64,000 bases of DNA from Companilactobacillus sp. RD055328 (GTDB taxonomy: Bacteria > Bacillota > Bacilli > Lactobacillales > Lactobacillaceae). Shown piece after piece: positions 17,501 to 27,125 of the stretch. The stretch's first letter is position 1; the number at the start of each line of letters is the position of its first letter. The DNA is taken from assembly GCF_022835675.1 (NCBI RefSeq), contig NZ_BQUT01000005.1, positions 805,571 through 869,570 of the forward strand, read 5' to 3'. The notes beneath the pieces were generated by a model. The model did no database searches and was not told where the DNA came from. It saw nothing but the letters and a program-made list of their open reading frames with translations. A program made the translations under genes and the position numbers.

Positions 17501-19281
17501 ACATTAATATCCTTCAACTTGTTCTCATGCATTGTTGTTGGATTAATCGTTACATCTGTAACTTTCGGTGGGAAATTAGTAATGTTAACAACATTTGAGA
17601 AATAGATTTTCGTGGACTGAATATTTCTACCAGCATCAGCTTCATTAGTTGAATAAGTTACAGTATCTCCACCAGTGGCTAAATCTTGCGTTGTTGATTT
17701 ATCTGAGATAATTGTTTGTGGATTAGCATCTATTTTAGAAGTGTATATATTCCATGCTTGTGAAAAATCAGTTAGTTTCTTCGCATCAGCTGCATTATTG
17801 ATTTTTTTATCATAAATGTAAGCACCCTTATCTTCATCATATTTAAGTGCTTCACCAGTATCTGGGTCAATTGGTTGAATATAGTTACTCCAAGTAGTTA
17901 GATTAGAATCAGCTTCATAAGCTGTACCAATTACATTCGAATTAATTGACCAATCATTATCATTACTAGTATTTAAATCATCAATTCCATAAAATTGAAC
18001 ACCCATCTTTAACAAACTATTAATTGATGGTGGCATACGTTTAATAGACCTATTAACTACCAGACTTTCATCCGTATCAGAAGTCTTGAACTTATCTTCA
18101 TCACCATTAACACCTGTCGCCATAGCTTTTGATACATTAATATCAGTAGAGAACTTAATTGGCATGTTAGTCCAATCAGGTCCATATTGATTTTCAGCAA
18201 TCATTTGATTTAGCAATGAAGCTACTAGAAATTGCACAAAAGCAAGCGCCGTTGGATCAGTTAACGAACCTTGTGCTGGCAAGAATCTATGCAATGAGAA
18301 ATACATTTTATGTGAATCACCTTCATACTTCTCAAAATATTTTTCAGTATCTTTCAATTGCCAACGATTATGTCCATCAGCAGGTCTTGTCTGTCCTACA
18401 GTACTTGGGTCAACATACCCATACCAATTATTCTTTCCATCATATGGCCCAACTGATAACTCACCATTTTCAAAACCAGCAATAATTTGATCATAGGTAA
18501 CATTGTCAGGTAATTGAATAATCGCTCCAAATCCTAACCCTTTATATACTTGTTGAAGTAATCCTTTTGGGTCAGCAAAATTGGCCGTAGTATTAATCTT
18601 ATTATCATAAGTAAATTTAATTGTTCCTGCACTCCATGGATCTGCAGGATTGGACGCTGGTACATACTTAGTTGTTAGTTTGGCATTAGTTTTAGCATCT
18701 CCTGCTTGTCTTACTGGAACAGGTGAAGTAGCTCTTGTTGATGATGATTGTTTGCCACTTAGGGCATATCCTATTTTTTTTGCAAATCCCGTATCCATCT
18801 GGCCTTTTTTATTAATCAGATTATTCTTCAAGAACATGTCATAAATTGCTTGTTTAACAGAATCACCCGAATTATTTGTAATATATGGAACTCCAGAATA
18901 AATATGCGTCAAAATAGAAGCAAAAGGACCGTTATAGTTCTTCCACTTAGTCAAATCACGCTGATCATCTACGTTAGAGTTTTTTATAGTTTTTGTTTTA
19001 GTTGTATCTGGCACATCTTTAACTATCTTATTATTGTTGACCGCAGTTGTATCATTATTAATTGTTGGAACATCTTTAATAACAGTATCTTCACTTTTAT
19101 CATCTTTTTGAACTACAGTCTGATTATTATCATCATTTTTTATATTAGTATCATTCCCGGTTGGTGCCATGACAATTGTTCTGTTCAAACCGCTTGTTGC
19201 TGAAATCGCAGTTGACACTGGTGATGCTAAAATTATCCCCAAAGAAAAAATAGCTAATAACTTTATTTTCTTGTTACTCAT
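14521..19281 (-). CDS. Giant secreted WxL-type surface protein, paralogue 1
   Basis: 1,586 residues, secreted. A signal peptide covers about 1-28. An Asn/Thr/Asp-rich linker runs to about 105 and a large N-terminal module to about 560. Two cadherin-like segments follow with DPEGD and DEDGD calcium-type motifs, then a beta-rich region. Two Ig-like repeats of about 100 residues each end like YTIHVG. The C-terminus (about 1430-1586) matches WxL domains in layout (ARDTGW near its centre, STQLTWTQVNAPQ at the end), but neither W-x-L motif is canonical. Such CscC-type proteins bind the cell wall non-covalently. It has its own promoter and terminator. Confidence 0.85.
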   Translation of the reverse strand: MSNKKIKLLAIFSLGIILASPVSTAISATSGLNRTIVMAPTGNDTNIKNDDNNQTVVQKDDKSEDTVIKDVPTINNDTTAVNNNKIVKDVPDTTKTKTIKNSNVDDQRDLTKWKNYNGPFASILTHIYSGVPYITNNSGDSVKQAIYDMFLKNNLINKKGQMDTGFAKKIGYALSGKQSSSTRATSPVPVRQAGDAKTNAKLTTKYVPASNPADPWSAGTIKFTYDNKINTTANFADPKGLLQQVYKGLGFGAIIQLPDNVTYDQIIAGFENGELSVGPYDGKNNWYGYVDPSTVGQTRPADGHNRWQLKDTEKYFEKYEGDSHKMYFSLHRFLPAQGSLTDPTALAFVQFLVASLLNQMIAENQYGPDWTNMPIKFSTDINVSKAMATGVNGDEDKFKTSDTDESLVVNRSIKRMPPSINSLLKMGVQFYGIDDLNTSNDNDWSINSNVIGTAYEADSNLTTWSNYIQPIDPDTGEALKYDEDKGAYIYDKKINNAADAKKLTDFSQAWNIYTSKIDANPQTIISDKSTTQDLATGGDTVTYSTNEADAGRNIQSTKIYFSNVVNITNFPPKVTDVTINPTTMHENKLKDINVKGNYSDPEGDKVSLSYQVDDGEKIKVDDYQNVKLSKKKLKKLKTSKHTKAANAGSFDFTIKNSDLGNLAQGTHKIHVFASDGNSESDDDAIAEFEVTEPNHNPVVSDVAIADDAKTMEEKSEVDVPVSGKYMDEDGDLVSLQYQIDDGQLKDIAGYQNVSNKTKVKQETRPSVVKKDILPFGQNSILPTEGMNYPDNTVIESDGGKLGFNISYTKTGNPTQTAIGDEITVTTTLTGIAAQKTLVNGQSVFMNMVNSAFIFPYAIQVGGKDNPFTDEHTDSAALYSADGTKKADLSLWGYGDGSFDADPNQTSGMQAMWDASNSFGGVFGSIMGFSLKGTTTFYNNSGFKIYDKEQYRDVADKTHKYLELDGRNPAGINTISYVAQQNKMQENDYFKFTFKYKVNNNAEGMSTDQLKFYSGVYDGSGSSGDNGQLFAKYISTSLPGQEVGSISIATNENEYSDDVTNSKLSSYSKQITGTYMDSTGSKPTIKYEVNPSGETPRTSAKDVTVNTDGTYSADVTSKNWQFGTNTVRFFMTSSDGKKKSYADATIILNQKEEPKKDFNFTIPKEEIAALGDKEIGEHTVRIFATDSEGNVSEEDLTVGTGSTDKFEVTKIPNDPPVINKITNKDGTTESDIKHKSTDDLDLKMNWTDKQSTSFTATYSISDSNGNEAANGTIDSKDLTNPNPGENNTTSFTIPGTQLSKLEADTDYKVTVVLTDDGELSDSSRAVAYTIHVGPANTAPVVDKLTDNAGKQMSINEITEGDTNDFPMKLTWHDDSQVVKGKYTIINTSNSNEIVATGDLGELDNSESSKEHTSSINISGSDISKLENSKVYNIQIVLTDDGGLDSGTGSQIFTLVLKKKIPLEVPDVLTFKPITVGDTRELDARDTGWDKIKRNDSTVNYTVYQSKPWTSSDGKTLSSIEMITSDAQYNDHRGESILGVGNAKEVKFKSDGTLDWSANMGLLEPIGTDSLAGSYSTQLTWTQVNAPQ

Positions 19282-19312
19282 AATTCTTCCCCACTATATA
19301 TATATGTAAATA

Positions 19313-19334
19313 TAAACCCCAAATATAATTAACC
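19313..19334 (-). promoter_or_regulatory. Leader element shared by the WxL transcripts, copy 1
   Basis: On the plus strand AAACCCCAAATATAATTAACC. Read on the transcript strand it is GGTTAA, a short gap, then TTTGGGGTTT, beginning at the end of the -10 box. Similar elements occur at 24314-24350 and 32591-32623. Confidence 0.45.
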
Positions 19335-19362
19335 TCATAAAGTAGTTTTATTGTAATGCCAA
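19334..19362 (-). promoter_or_regulatory. Promoter of giant WxL paralogue 1
   Basis: On the minus strand: -35 TTGGCA (19357-19362), a 17-base spacer and -10 TATGAG (19334-19339). Confidence 0.5.
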
Positions 19363-19430
19363 TCTTTCAATTAATCAACACAAAAAACTTATAATCAATA
19401 TTAGTAAAATATAATTTGTAAAATAAATCA

Positions 19431-19465
19431 AAAAAAAATAAACCTTCAATTAAGAAGATTTATTT
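19431..19465 (-). terminator. Terminator after the second giant WxL gene
   Basis: On the minus strand AAATAAATCTTC pairs with GAAGGTTTATTT around TTAATT, followed by a T-run. Confidence 0.75.
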
Positions 19466-19477
19466 CTTGTATTTTGA

Positions 19478-22400
19478 TTATTGTGGTGCGTCAACTCTAG
19501 TCCATGTAAGTTCAGTTGAATAATTATCTGCTTGTGCGTCTGTTCCGATTGGTTGAAGTAATCCCATATTTGCAGACCACTTCAATGTCCCATCACTATT
19601 AAATTCGACTGGTTGTGCATTAGCAGATCCCATGATTGAACTTCCTCGATGATCATTATATTGAGCATCCGAAGTTATCATCTCAATAGGACTCAAGGTC
19701 TTCCCAGTAGCTGAGGTCCAAGGCTTAGATTGATAAACAGTATAATTTGCTGTGCTATCATTTCGTTTTATATCGCCCCAACCTGTGTCTCTGGCATCAA
19801 GTTGTCGTTCATTCCCAACTGTTATCGCGTCAAACGTTAACTTAGCTGGTACTTCTAATGGTATTTTCTCTTTAAGCATTATGTTAAATACTTGTGAATT
19901 TGTACCACTGTCTAATCCGCCATCATCAGTCAATACTACTTGTATATTATACAATATGTTAGCTTTAAGTTTAGCCATATCACTACCTAAAACTTTTATA
20001 TCTGTAGTATTTTTCGTCCCGGGATTTGGATTCTGTAGCTGTCCTATATCTCCTGTGGCCATTTCTTGATTACTTGAAGTATCTACAATGCGATATTTTC
20101 CTGTCACTTCTTGACTATCATCATGCCATGTTAACTTCATTGGGAAATCGGTAGTATCACCTTCACTAATTTGACCAAAAGAAGATATTTGTCCAGAACT
20201 ATCTGTTAACTTATCCACTTTCGGTGCAACATTTGCCGCCCCAACATGAATAGTATACTTTTTAGATTTTGAACTATCACTTAATTTTCCGTCATCAGTT
20301 AATACTACACTTACTGTGTAATCAGTACTTGCTTTCAACTTAGACAATTGAGCTCCTGGAATTGAAAACGCTGTTGTATTATCTTTTCCAGGACTTGGAT
20401 TGGTTAAACTCTTAGGATCTATTGTCCCATTAGCAGCCTCAGCACCACTTGAATCAGTGATTGAATAAGTAGCCGTGAATGATTTACTCTCTTTATCATT
20501 CCAGTACATCTTCAATCCTAAATCTGTAGTTGATCCATGTTTGATATTACCTTCAGTAGCATTACTATTATCAGCAATTCTATTGATTACAGGTGCACTA
20601 TTAGCGCTACCAACATGAATAGTATATTTTTTAGCCTTTGTACTATCACTCAATCCACCATCGTCGGTTAGCACTGCAGTTACTGTGTAATCGGTGTCTG
20701 CTTTTAACTTGGCAAGTTGAATTGTAGGAATTGTAAATGCTGTCGTATTATCCGTTCCAGGTTTAGGATTAGACAGATTATTTATTGACCCTGTAGCTAC
20801 TTCATTACCATCAGGATCAGCAATAGAATATGAACCTGTAAACGATTCACTTTGCTTATCATTCCAGTACATCTTTAAATCTAAGCTATCAGTTGGATTA
20901 TATTTAATATTACCTTCAGTAGCGTTACTACTATCGGTAATTTTATTAATCACCGGTGGATCATTTGGTAATGGAGTAACTTCAAAGTCACCTGTAGAAA
21001 CATTTGTTACTTCTTCTGACTTAGCACCCTTAGCATCGGTAGCAATAATCTTAACAGTATGTTTACCGATTTCTTTATCAGCTAGCGCTTGAATTTCTTC
21101 TTTACTAATTGTGAAATTGAAGTCTTTAGGTCCTATTTTTTCAGTTATTTTAACCTTAACATCAGTATACGTTGAATCTTTACCATCTGTACTTGTCATA
21201 AAGAAACGAACTGTATTATCGCCAAATTTCCAATTACTTGAAGTAACATCAGCCGAATAGGTTCCATCTGACTTAACAGTGGCATCTTTAGCTGCTGAAC
21301 TTGGTGTCTCACCAGTTGGATTCACTTCATACTTAATCTTAGGACTTGTACCTGAAGTATCATTATAAACACCTGTCATATTTTGAGTATAATTTGGTAA
21401 ATCGGCACTTGTTGATTCACTATTATAGTCTGTTTGATCTGGTGTAATACTTACTGCCTGAATTGTATCACCTGGTAATTGTGCTGATACGTAATTACCA
21501 AATGGTTTAGTTGTATTAGAAAAATCAGCAATACCAGCATAGAAACTAAGATGAACAGGGTCCATTCCTATGGCATCTTCAGTAACCTTGTATTTAAAAC
21601 TAAATTCAAAATAATCACCTGACTGCATATTATTTTGTTGAGCTATATACGGAACAGAAATCGGCATATTCCCATTGGCTTGATTAGAATTAGGATATCC
21701 TTTATAGTCTACTTTTTTAGCACCGTAATCAAACTGTGTTTTTGAATATAGTTTCATTCTTCCGTCAGAATAAAATGACGGCGTCGATTTGATATTGTAA
21801 CCTTGCTTAGTCCCAAAATCCATCTCACCTTCACCCATACTTGATCCGGATGTCCATAGATAACCTAACATCCCTGTAGAATCATAAGAAGTATCACCTG
21901 TTTGCCATAAGCTAACATCTGTTACTTTAGAACCATCTGCTCTATACATAGCAGCTCTACCTAAACCGCCATTCTCACTTATATCAGTAAATGGTTTTTT
22001 CCCATCAATACTTTGAGCATAAGGGAATATAAAAAGTGAATTAAGATACTTCATAAATTCTTTTTTACCATTAATTGGTGTATCTTGAGGTGTGATAGCT
22101 GTTAACCTAGTTCTAACTACGACTTCATCTCCAACTGCTGTTTGATTCTGGTCTCCACTTAATTCATAACTAATTGAATACTTCAATTCCCCACCATCAT
22201 CTTTAATAGATATAGTTGATGGTTCACCTTCTGTTGGAACCATTCCTTGAACACCTTTACTAAAGTCATTAGTAAATATTCTATCTTTTTTAACAACACT
22301 TGGTTTAGTTTCTTTGTGTGTTTTTTGTTGTTTCTTTTTCTTACTTACATTTTGATATCCAGCAATGTCTTTTAGTTCACCATCATCAATTTGATATTGA

Positions 22401-24286
22401 AGAGAAACCTTGTCACCATCTTCATCAAAATATTTACCAGATACATTAATATCTTTTTCTGATTCTACTTGCATCGTTGTTGGATCAAGTTTCACATCTG
22501 TAACTTCAGGCTTATTATTCACTGTCTCAGCTACAACATTTGAGAAATGAATCTTAATAGGCGTTAAGTCATCTAACGAGTCAGCTTCTTTAGTATAGAA
22601 GGTAACAGTATCTCCGCCTTCTTGTAACTCACTTAGACTCTTGCTTGCAAGAATTTTTTCTGGTTCAGTTGCTTCTTTATTGTTATACAAATCCCATGCC
22701 TTAGTGAAATCTGTTATTACTTGATTTGTTGCCGAAGTAGTTACTTGTCCATCGTAAACATAGTATCCATTTGTTGCATCATACTTAAGTAACTTACCAG
22801 TCGAAGGATCAACCGGTTTAATATAATTAGACCATGTTTTTTGTTTCATTTCGGCATTATAAGCGCTTTGACCATCTAGAATTGACCAGTCGTCGGTACT
22901 TGTATCTAATTGTTCAAATCCATAAAATTCAACACCCATATCAAGCGTTCCTGTAGGTGATGCAGGCATTTTTTTCTTAGTCATACTGTTAACAAGAGCT
23001 TCATCGGTTGCAGACGTCTTATAGTCATCGTCAGCACTACTTACTCCATCGGCCATTGTCTTACTAATATTAATATCAGTTGAGAAGGTAATTGGTACGT
23101 TAGTGAATGTTGATCCTGTAAATCCAGCAACTGATATATGGTTAAATATAGCAAAAAGAATGTAATTATAGAAAGAAAAAGTTATCGGATTGTCTTTTTC
23201 TGTTGGAATACTTCCATCTGCTGGGGCATCTGTTAAGAAACGATGTAATGAGAAATACATCTTATGTTTATCCCCTGGAACTGGATCGAAATATTTCGCA
23301 GCATCATCCAATTGCCAGCGATTCAAACTAGGATTATCAGGGTCTGGGGATTGCCCTATCTTACTTAATGTATCAGAACTAACCTCCCCATACCATGAAA
23401 TACCAGGCTCTGCTACTACAAGTTGTCCATTTTGAAATCCACTAATTATTTGATCGTAAGTAATATTCTTAGGTAAATTAATCACCGCACCAAATCCTAG
23501 ACCATGATTAATTTGTCCATATAAAGCAGCTCCGCCGCCGCCATTTTCTGCATCAAAGTCCGCAACAGCATTGATGGCGTTTGTATATTTAAAATGTAAT
23601 GTTCCCTCACTCCATGGATCTGTTTTAGAATCAGCAGGTGTATAGGTTGTTTCTAGTTTAGAATTATCGGCAGCATTGCCATATTGATGAACTGGGATTG
23701 GCTTATTAGGATCAGCACTTTCCTTAACAGACTTAATACTTTTTCCAGTATTAACATTATAGTTAAGTTGTTTTGCAGCCCCGGTGTCCATTTGACCTTT
23801 TTCATTCACTATATTCATCTTCAAAAGAACTTGATAATAACTATAATCAGTTGTTCCTTTTTCTGCTTTAGCTCCTTTAATAGGGACACCTTTATAAATA
23901 TGTGTTAAATATTTTGCTAATGGACCTTTATAATTCTTCCATTTAGCCAACCCACGTTGATCATCAACGTTAGGATCATTATTTGTATATGAGTCTGCTG
24001 ATGGTGCGTCTATTTTTGGTTCAACAGATTCAGTTTCATTATTTGTATTTGCTGAAGAATCTGGTGCATCTTTAATAACGGTGTCATCAGATTCACCGGT
24101 ATTATTAGTATCATTATTTTCAACTACTTGTCCATCAGTTTTGTTAGTTTCATCATTTGCTTGTGGTGCCATGATAATAGTTTTTGCTGAGCTATTTGAC
24201 ACAGCGGTAATTATTGATGACGCAGGTGTCATTAATAACGTAAATAGAGATAATATCGTTAATAGTTTTATATTCTTTTTTTTCAT
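19478..24286 (-). CDS. Giant secreted WxL-type surface protein, paralogue 2
   Basis: 1,602 residues and clearly homologous to the neighbouring 1,586-residue protein from end to end (shared segments WKNY, LTHIY, MYFSLHRFL, DIAGYQNVS, TVRFFMTS and DARDTGW). It has a signal peptide at about 1-30 and an acidic linker. It carries one DEDGD cadherin-like segment where paralogue 1 has two, and three C-terminal Ig-like repeats where paralogue 1 has two. It ends STELTWTRVDAPQ, so the last W-x-L motif is degenerate. A strong promoter with -35 TTGACG is present. It is probably a cell-wall-bound adhesin of the CscC type. Confidence 0.85.
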   Translation of the reverse strand: MKKKNIKLLTILSLFTLLMTPASSIITAVSNSSAKTIIMAPQANDETNKTDGQVVENNDTNNTGESDDTVIKDAPDSSANTNNETESVEPKIDAPSADSYTNNDPNVDDQRGLAKWKNYKGPLAKYLTHIYKGVPIKGAKAEKGTTDYSYYQVLLKMNIVNEKGQMDTGAAKQLNYNVNTGKSIKSVKESADPNKPIPVHQYGNAADNSKLETTYTPADSKTDPWSEGTLHFKYTNAINAVADFDAENGGGGAALYGQINHGLGFGAVINLPKNITYDQIISGFQNGQLVVAEPGISWYGEVSSDTLSKIGQSPDPDNPSLNRWQLDDAAKYFDPVPGDKHKMYFSLHRFLTDAPADGSIPTEKDNPITFSFYNYILFAIFNHISVAGFTGSTFTNVPITFSTDINISKTMADGVSSADDDYKTSATDEALVNSMTKKKMPASPTGTLDMGVEFYGFEQLDTSTDDWSILDGQSAYNAEMKQKTWSNYIKPVDPSTGKLLKYDATNGYYVYDGQVTTSATNQVITDFTKAWDLYNNKEATEPEKILASKSLSELQEGGDTVTFYTKEADSLDDLTPIKIHFSNVVAETVNNKPEVTDVKLDPTTMQVESEKDINVSGKYFDEDGDKVSLQYQIDDGELKDIAGYQNVSKKKKQQKTHKETKPSVVKKDRIFTNDFSKGVQGMVPTEGEPSTISIKDDGGELKYSISYELSGDQNQTAVGDEVVVRTRLTAITPQDTPINGKKEFMKYLNSLFIFPYAQSIDGKKPFTDISENGGLGRAAMYRADGSKVTDVSLWQTGDTSYDSTGMLGYLWTSGSSMGEGEMDFGTKQGYNIKSTPSFYSDGRMKLYSKTQFDYGAKKVDYKGYPNSNQANGNMPISVPYIAQQNNMQSGDYFEFSFKYKVTEDAIGMDPVHLSFYAGIADFSNTTKPFGNYVSAQLPGDTIQAVSITPDQTDYNSESTSADLPNYTQNMTGVYNDTSGTSPKIKYEVNPTGETPSSAAKDATVKSDGTYSADVTSSNWKFGDNTVRFFMTSTDGKDSTYTDVKVKITEKIGPKDFNFTISKEEIQALADKEIGKHTVKIIATDAKGAKSEEVTNVSTGDFEVTPLPNDPPVINKITDSSNATEGNIKYNPTDSLDLKMYWNDKQSESFTGSYSIADPDGNEVATGSINNLSNPKPGTDNTTAFTIPTIQLAKLKADTDYTVTAVLTDDGGLSDSTKAKKYTIHVGSANSAPVINRIADNSNATEGNIKHGSTTDLGLKMYWNDKESKSFTATYSITDSSGAEAANGTIDPKSLTNPSPGKDNTTAFSIPGAQLSKLKASTDYTVSVVLTDDGKLSDSSKSKKYTIHVGAANVAPKVDKLTDSSGQISSFGQISEGDTTDFPMKLTWHDDSQEVTGKYRIVDTSSNQEMATGDIGQLQNPNPGTKNTTDIKVLGSDMAKLKANILYNIQVVLTDDGGLDSGTNSQVFNIMLKEKIPLEVPAKLTFDAITVGNERQLDARDTGWGDIKRNDSTANYTVYQSKPWTSATGKTLSPIEMITSDAQYNDHRGSSIMGSANAQPVEFNSDGTLKWSANMGLLQPIGTDAQADNYSTELTWTRVDAPQ

Positions 24287-24313
24287 GTAGTTCTCCCCCG
24301 AGAGTACATATGC

Positions 24314-24350
24314 TTTACCCCAAATGTTTTACATATGCACAGTTAACCCA
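24314..24350 (-). promoter_or_regulatory. Leader element shared by the WxL transcripts, copy 2
   Basis: Plus strand TTTACCCCAAAT, then about 16 bases, then AGTTAACCC. It lies from about +1 to +37 of the predicted transcript. Confidence 0.45.
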
Positions 24351-24357
24351 TTGAACA

Positions 24358-24386
24358 TTTATATATTATTTATATTACAACGTCAA
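24358..24386 (-). promoter_or_regulatory. Promoter of giant WxL paralogue 2
   Basis: On the minus strand: -35 TTGACG (24381-24386), a 17-base spacer and -10 TATAAA (24358-24363). Confidence 0.65.
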
Positions 24387-24490
24387 TATTCACATAGCAA
24401 CAATTTTTACTTGGATTTTGACATTTTAAATTTATTTTTGTAAAAAATTACAAAAATATTATCGTTCATTAATTAATAAATATAAGTAAT

Positions 24491-24518
24491 AAAAAAGAGC
24501 CTTATAGGCTCTTTTTTT
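24491..24518 (-). terminator. Terminator of the long WxL operon
   Basis: AAAAAAGAGCCT pairs with AGGCTCTTTTTTT, with a loop of about three bases. Confidence 0.92.
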
Positions 24519-24526
24519 ATTTATTG

Positions 24527-25585
24527 TTATTTTTTATCTTCGTCGTCTTTATTACGTTTCTTCAACGCCATAATCAACCAAACGATTACTCCAACTAGAA
24601 TTAATGCAATTACACCTAATAGAATCCATAACCATGTCCAGTCTTTGTTCAAGACTACGGCATCTTTATTAAGTTTATCAGCTTTATCAGCTTTGATTTC
24701 AAAGTCTCCACCTAAGTTCCATACATACTTCTTACCTTCAGAAGTTGCATGAATTTTAGCTGTATATTTACCAGGCTTAATTGGATCGTGATTCAAATCG
24801 ATAGGGAAATCGAAGTTAGAGTTAGGTGCCATTCCCATATCTTTCTTAGTTGTTGTATAAAGAACTTGATTAGAACCCTTCTTATAAATCTTCGCAGTTA
24901 CGTTGAACTTGTGAATGATTGTCTTTGTAGGGTTTTGTAAATTAGCAGTAATTGTTGTATATGAGTTATCTAGAGTTGGTTTAACTTTGTTTAACTTCAA
25001 ATCAGGAATTACAGCTGTTGATTCATTTTGTAGTGACAATCCAATAATATAAGCAAATCTGTTACGAATCATTACACCTTTTTCAGATGCACGATTGTCT
25101 GCAACTTGTTTTTGAATATGGAAGCCACCTAAAATAATACCTTTATATCCTTTTTCAGGCATAACAATGTGAAATGTTACATTCTTTGTTTCACCAGGTG
25201 CAAGAGTTACAGTTTGTTTGGGATTAGTAATAATCTTATTCCAGTCATATTTGAAACTCTTATCTTTTTTAACCTTTGCATTACTATAATCGATAACCCC
25301 ATTCTTATTAGTTGAGGCATGGATAGCATTTACATTAAATGTACTTGTTTCTTTACTTGAGTTCGTAAGTGAGATTGAAATATCTTGTTGTTGACCAGGA
25401 TTCAGTTGCAGATCAAAATATGTCAGCTTCTTATCCACTTGATTGTCGGGAATATTAGCTTTTACGCTATATGCCATATCAGGATTAGAATTTGCATCCG
25501 CAGCTGATACTGTTGGTGTAACTAAACTTCCAATCATTAGCATTGTAACTGCTAATGCCCATGTAAATAAATTCTTCTTTTTCAA
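24527..25585 (-). CDS. DUF916/DUF3324 (WxL-binding) membrane-anchored surface protein, CscA type
   Basis: 352 residues. A signal peptide (1-28) is followed by a DUF916 domain (about 35-160, with YFDLQLNPGQQQDISISLTN) and a DUF3324 domain (about 165-300, with MIRNRFAYIIGLSLQNE). A C-terminal membrane helix near 318-342 and a Lys/Asp-rich cytosolic tail close it. In WxL clusters this protein is thought to bind peptidoglycan and hold WxL proteins in a surface complex. It is the last gene of the operon, 29 bases after a WxL gene. Confidence 0.93.
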   Translation of the reverse strand: MKKKNLFTWALAVTMLMIGSLVTPTVSAADANSNPDMAYSVKANIPDNQVDKKLTYFDLQLNPGQQQDISISLTNSSKETSTFNVNAIHASTNKNGVIDYSNAKVKKDKSFKYDWNKIITNPKQTVTLAPGETKNVTFHIVMPEKGYKGIILGGFHIQKQVADNRASEKGVMIRNRFAYIIGLSLQNESTAVIPDLKLNKVKPTLDNSYTTITANLQNPTKTIIHKFNVTAKIYKKGSNQVLYTTTKKDMGMAPNSNFDFPIDLNHDPIKPGKYTAKIHATSEGKKYVWNLGGDFEIKADKADKLNKDAVVLNKDWTWLWILLGVIALILVGVIVWLIMALKKRNKDDEDKK

Positions 25586-25614
25586 TGTAAATAACTCCTA
25601 TTATTTTATTGCGA

Positions 25615-26361
25615 TTACCTAGGTGTGTCTGTTAGTGTCCAGGTTAATTCAGCTGTATATTCACCATTTTCTACTTCAGATGTAGGAACACTCATAGTAA
25701 CTTTTTCATTACCACCAAGTCTTTCACCAGCATCTTTTTTAGCGTCGGGTGTATTTGAGCCTTCAAATGTATCTAACCATGTACCTTTACCAGTTTTGTC
25801 ATCACTTGCAGTCATTACAATTGCTGATGCTGCCGACTTATCTAAAGAAAAATCAGTAGCAGTTGGTGCAATTGAACCATTGCCTGTTTTTGACTTAACA
25901 ATCCCGTGACTCCATTTCATAACCGCCCCATTAAGCTTAAGACCATTTGCTGAATTTGTAAATGGTTTTGTCATAGAAGCCGTCATCGTCCAGCCATTAC
26001 CAGCTTCACGCCAGTCAGATACTTGAATGAAAGGATTCTTATTTATAGCTTTCAAAGTTATGATATCGCCAGTAATGAATGATTTTCCAAAATCAACATT
26101 AGAAACGTAATCAACCGTTAATGGTCCTTTGTTACCTGTTCCATTATTATCTGGATCATCAGGATCTATAGGTTGACTAGGATTGGGATTATCTGGATTA
26201 CTTGGATCTAATGGATCAGTAGAGCCTCCGTCATTATGAAAGAAATTAATCTTTGCATTCGAAATGCCAGGTGTAACTTGATCAGCATGAACAGATGATG
26301 TAGTTCCTACTATTAAACCAGTAATTACTAACAAGGCACTATTTATAATTGATATTTTCAT
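25615..26361 (-). CDS. WxL domain surface protein, copy 9 (promoter-distal)
   Basis: 248 residues. The signal peptide ends near SSVHA (residue 26). A long Pro/Asp linker (about residues 46-82) precedes the WxL domain. The first motif is GWTM, a variant of W-x-L, and the second is LTWTLTDTPR at the end. The domain start DYVSNVDFGKS is shared by all copies. The protein is expected to be secreted and attached non-covalently to peptidoglycan. Ribosome site GGGGGCATTAAT. It directly precedes the DUF916 gene. Confidence 0.9.
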   Translation of the reverse strand: MKISIINSALLVITGLIVGTTSSVHADQVTPGISNAKINFFHNDGGSTDPLDPSNPDNPNPSQPIDPDDPDNNGTGNKGPLTVDYVSNVDFGKSFITGDIITLKAINKNPFIQVSDWREAGNGWTMTASMTKPFTNSANGLKLNGAVMKWSHGIVKSKTGNGSIAPTATDFSLDKSAASAIVMTASDDKTGKGTWLDTFEGSNTPDAKKDAGERLGGNEKVTMSVPTSEVENGEYTAELTWTLTDTPR

Positions 26362-26386
26362 ATTAATGCCCCCTCAGAGAAACATA

Positions 26387-27097
26387 TTAAACGACAGGTA
26401 CATCTGCTAATGACCAAGTGATCTCAGCACTATAAGTTCCAGCGTTAGGTACACTAGGTACACTAAGTGTAACATTTTCGTTGTTACCTTGTGTACCTCT
26501 AAAACGATCTACCCAAGTACCTTTACCAGCAAATCCCTTGGTATCATTTGTATTCATAACTTTAACATCTTGTGAACCATTTTTTAACTCAAATTGTGAG
26601 CCTAGAACTGGTTTTGCTGATGTATTTCCATTATTAGAAATAACTTCACCATTTGACCAAGTCATAACAGCTCCTGATAAAGGAGCTTGTGTTTTCTCGT
26701 TAGTGAATGCTTTAGTCATTGATGCAGTTAATGCCCAGTTACCAACTTCACGTGAATCAGTAACTTGAACATATGGTGTTTCGTTCAAAGCATTGAATAC
26801 ACCCGTATTAACTTCATGTGAGCCAAAATCAATATTTGATACATAATCAAGTGATAAAGGACCATTATTTCCAGTTCCGCCATTACCAGGATCTGTAGGA
26901 TCTTCTTTACCTGGTTGACTTGGATCCATCGGATCAACAGGATTTGTAGGAGTGTCTTTTGGAGTGAAGGCAATCTTACCATGCGAAGTTGCTACTGATG
27001 GTGTTGATGCATCTGTATCATCAGCTAATACTGATGATGTTGTTGCCATTGCCATTAGAGCTGTCATTGATGCAGCCATATATATTGTTTTTTTCAT
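26387..27097 (-). CDS. WxL domain surface protein, copy 8
   Basis: 236 residues with a signal peptide ending near SSVLADD. A Pro/Asp linker (about residues 48-80) is built of NPVDP and DPTDP units. The WxL domain has the motifs NWALTASM and ITWSLADVP. This copy has GAGGAATTT as ribosome site, unlike the G-run sites of most neighbours. It lies 25 bases upstream of copy 9 in the same operon. Confidence 0.9.
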   Translation of the reverse strand: MKKTIYMAASMTALMAMATTSSVLADDTDASTPSVATSHGKIAFTPKDTPTNPVDPMDPSQPGKEDPTDPGNGGTGNNGPLSLDYVSNIDFGSHEVNTGVFNALNETPYVQVTDSREVGNWALTASMTKAFTNEKTQAPLSGAVMTWSNGEVISNNGNTSAKPVLGSQFELKNGSQDVKVMNTNDTKGFAGKGTWVDRFRGTQGNNENVTLSVPSVPNAGTYSAEITWSLADVPVV

Positions 27098-27125
27098 TAT
27101 AAATTCCTCATAACTGTCTTATTAA

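Noticed and set aside
18216-18485. An 89-residue plus-strand ORF inside the giant WxL gene
   Set aside because: It is antisense to a long, clearly coding frame and has no ribosome site or family match.
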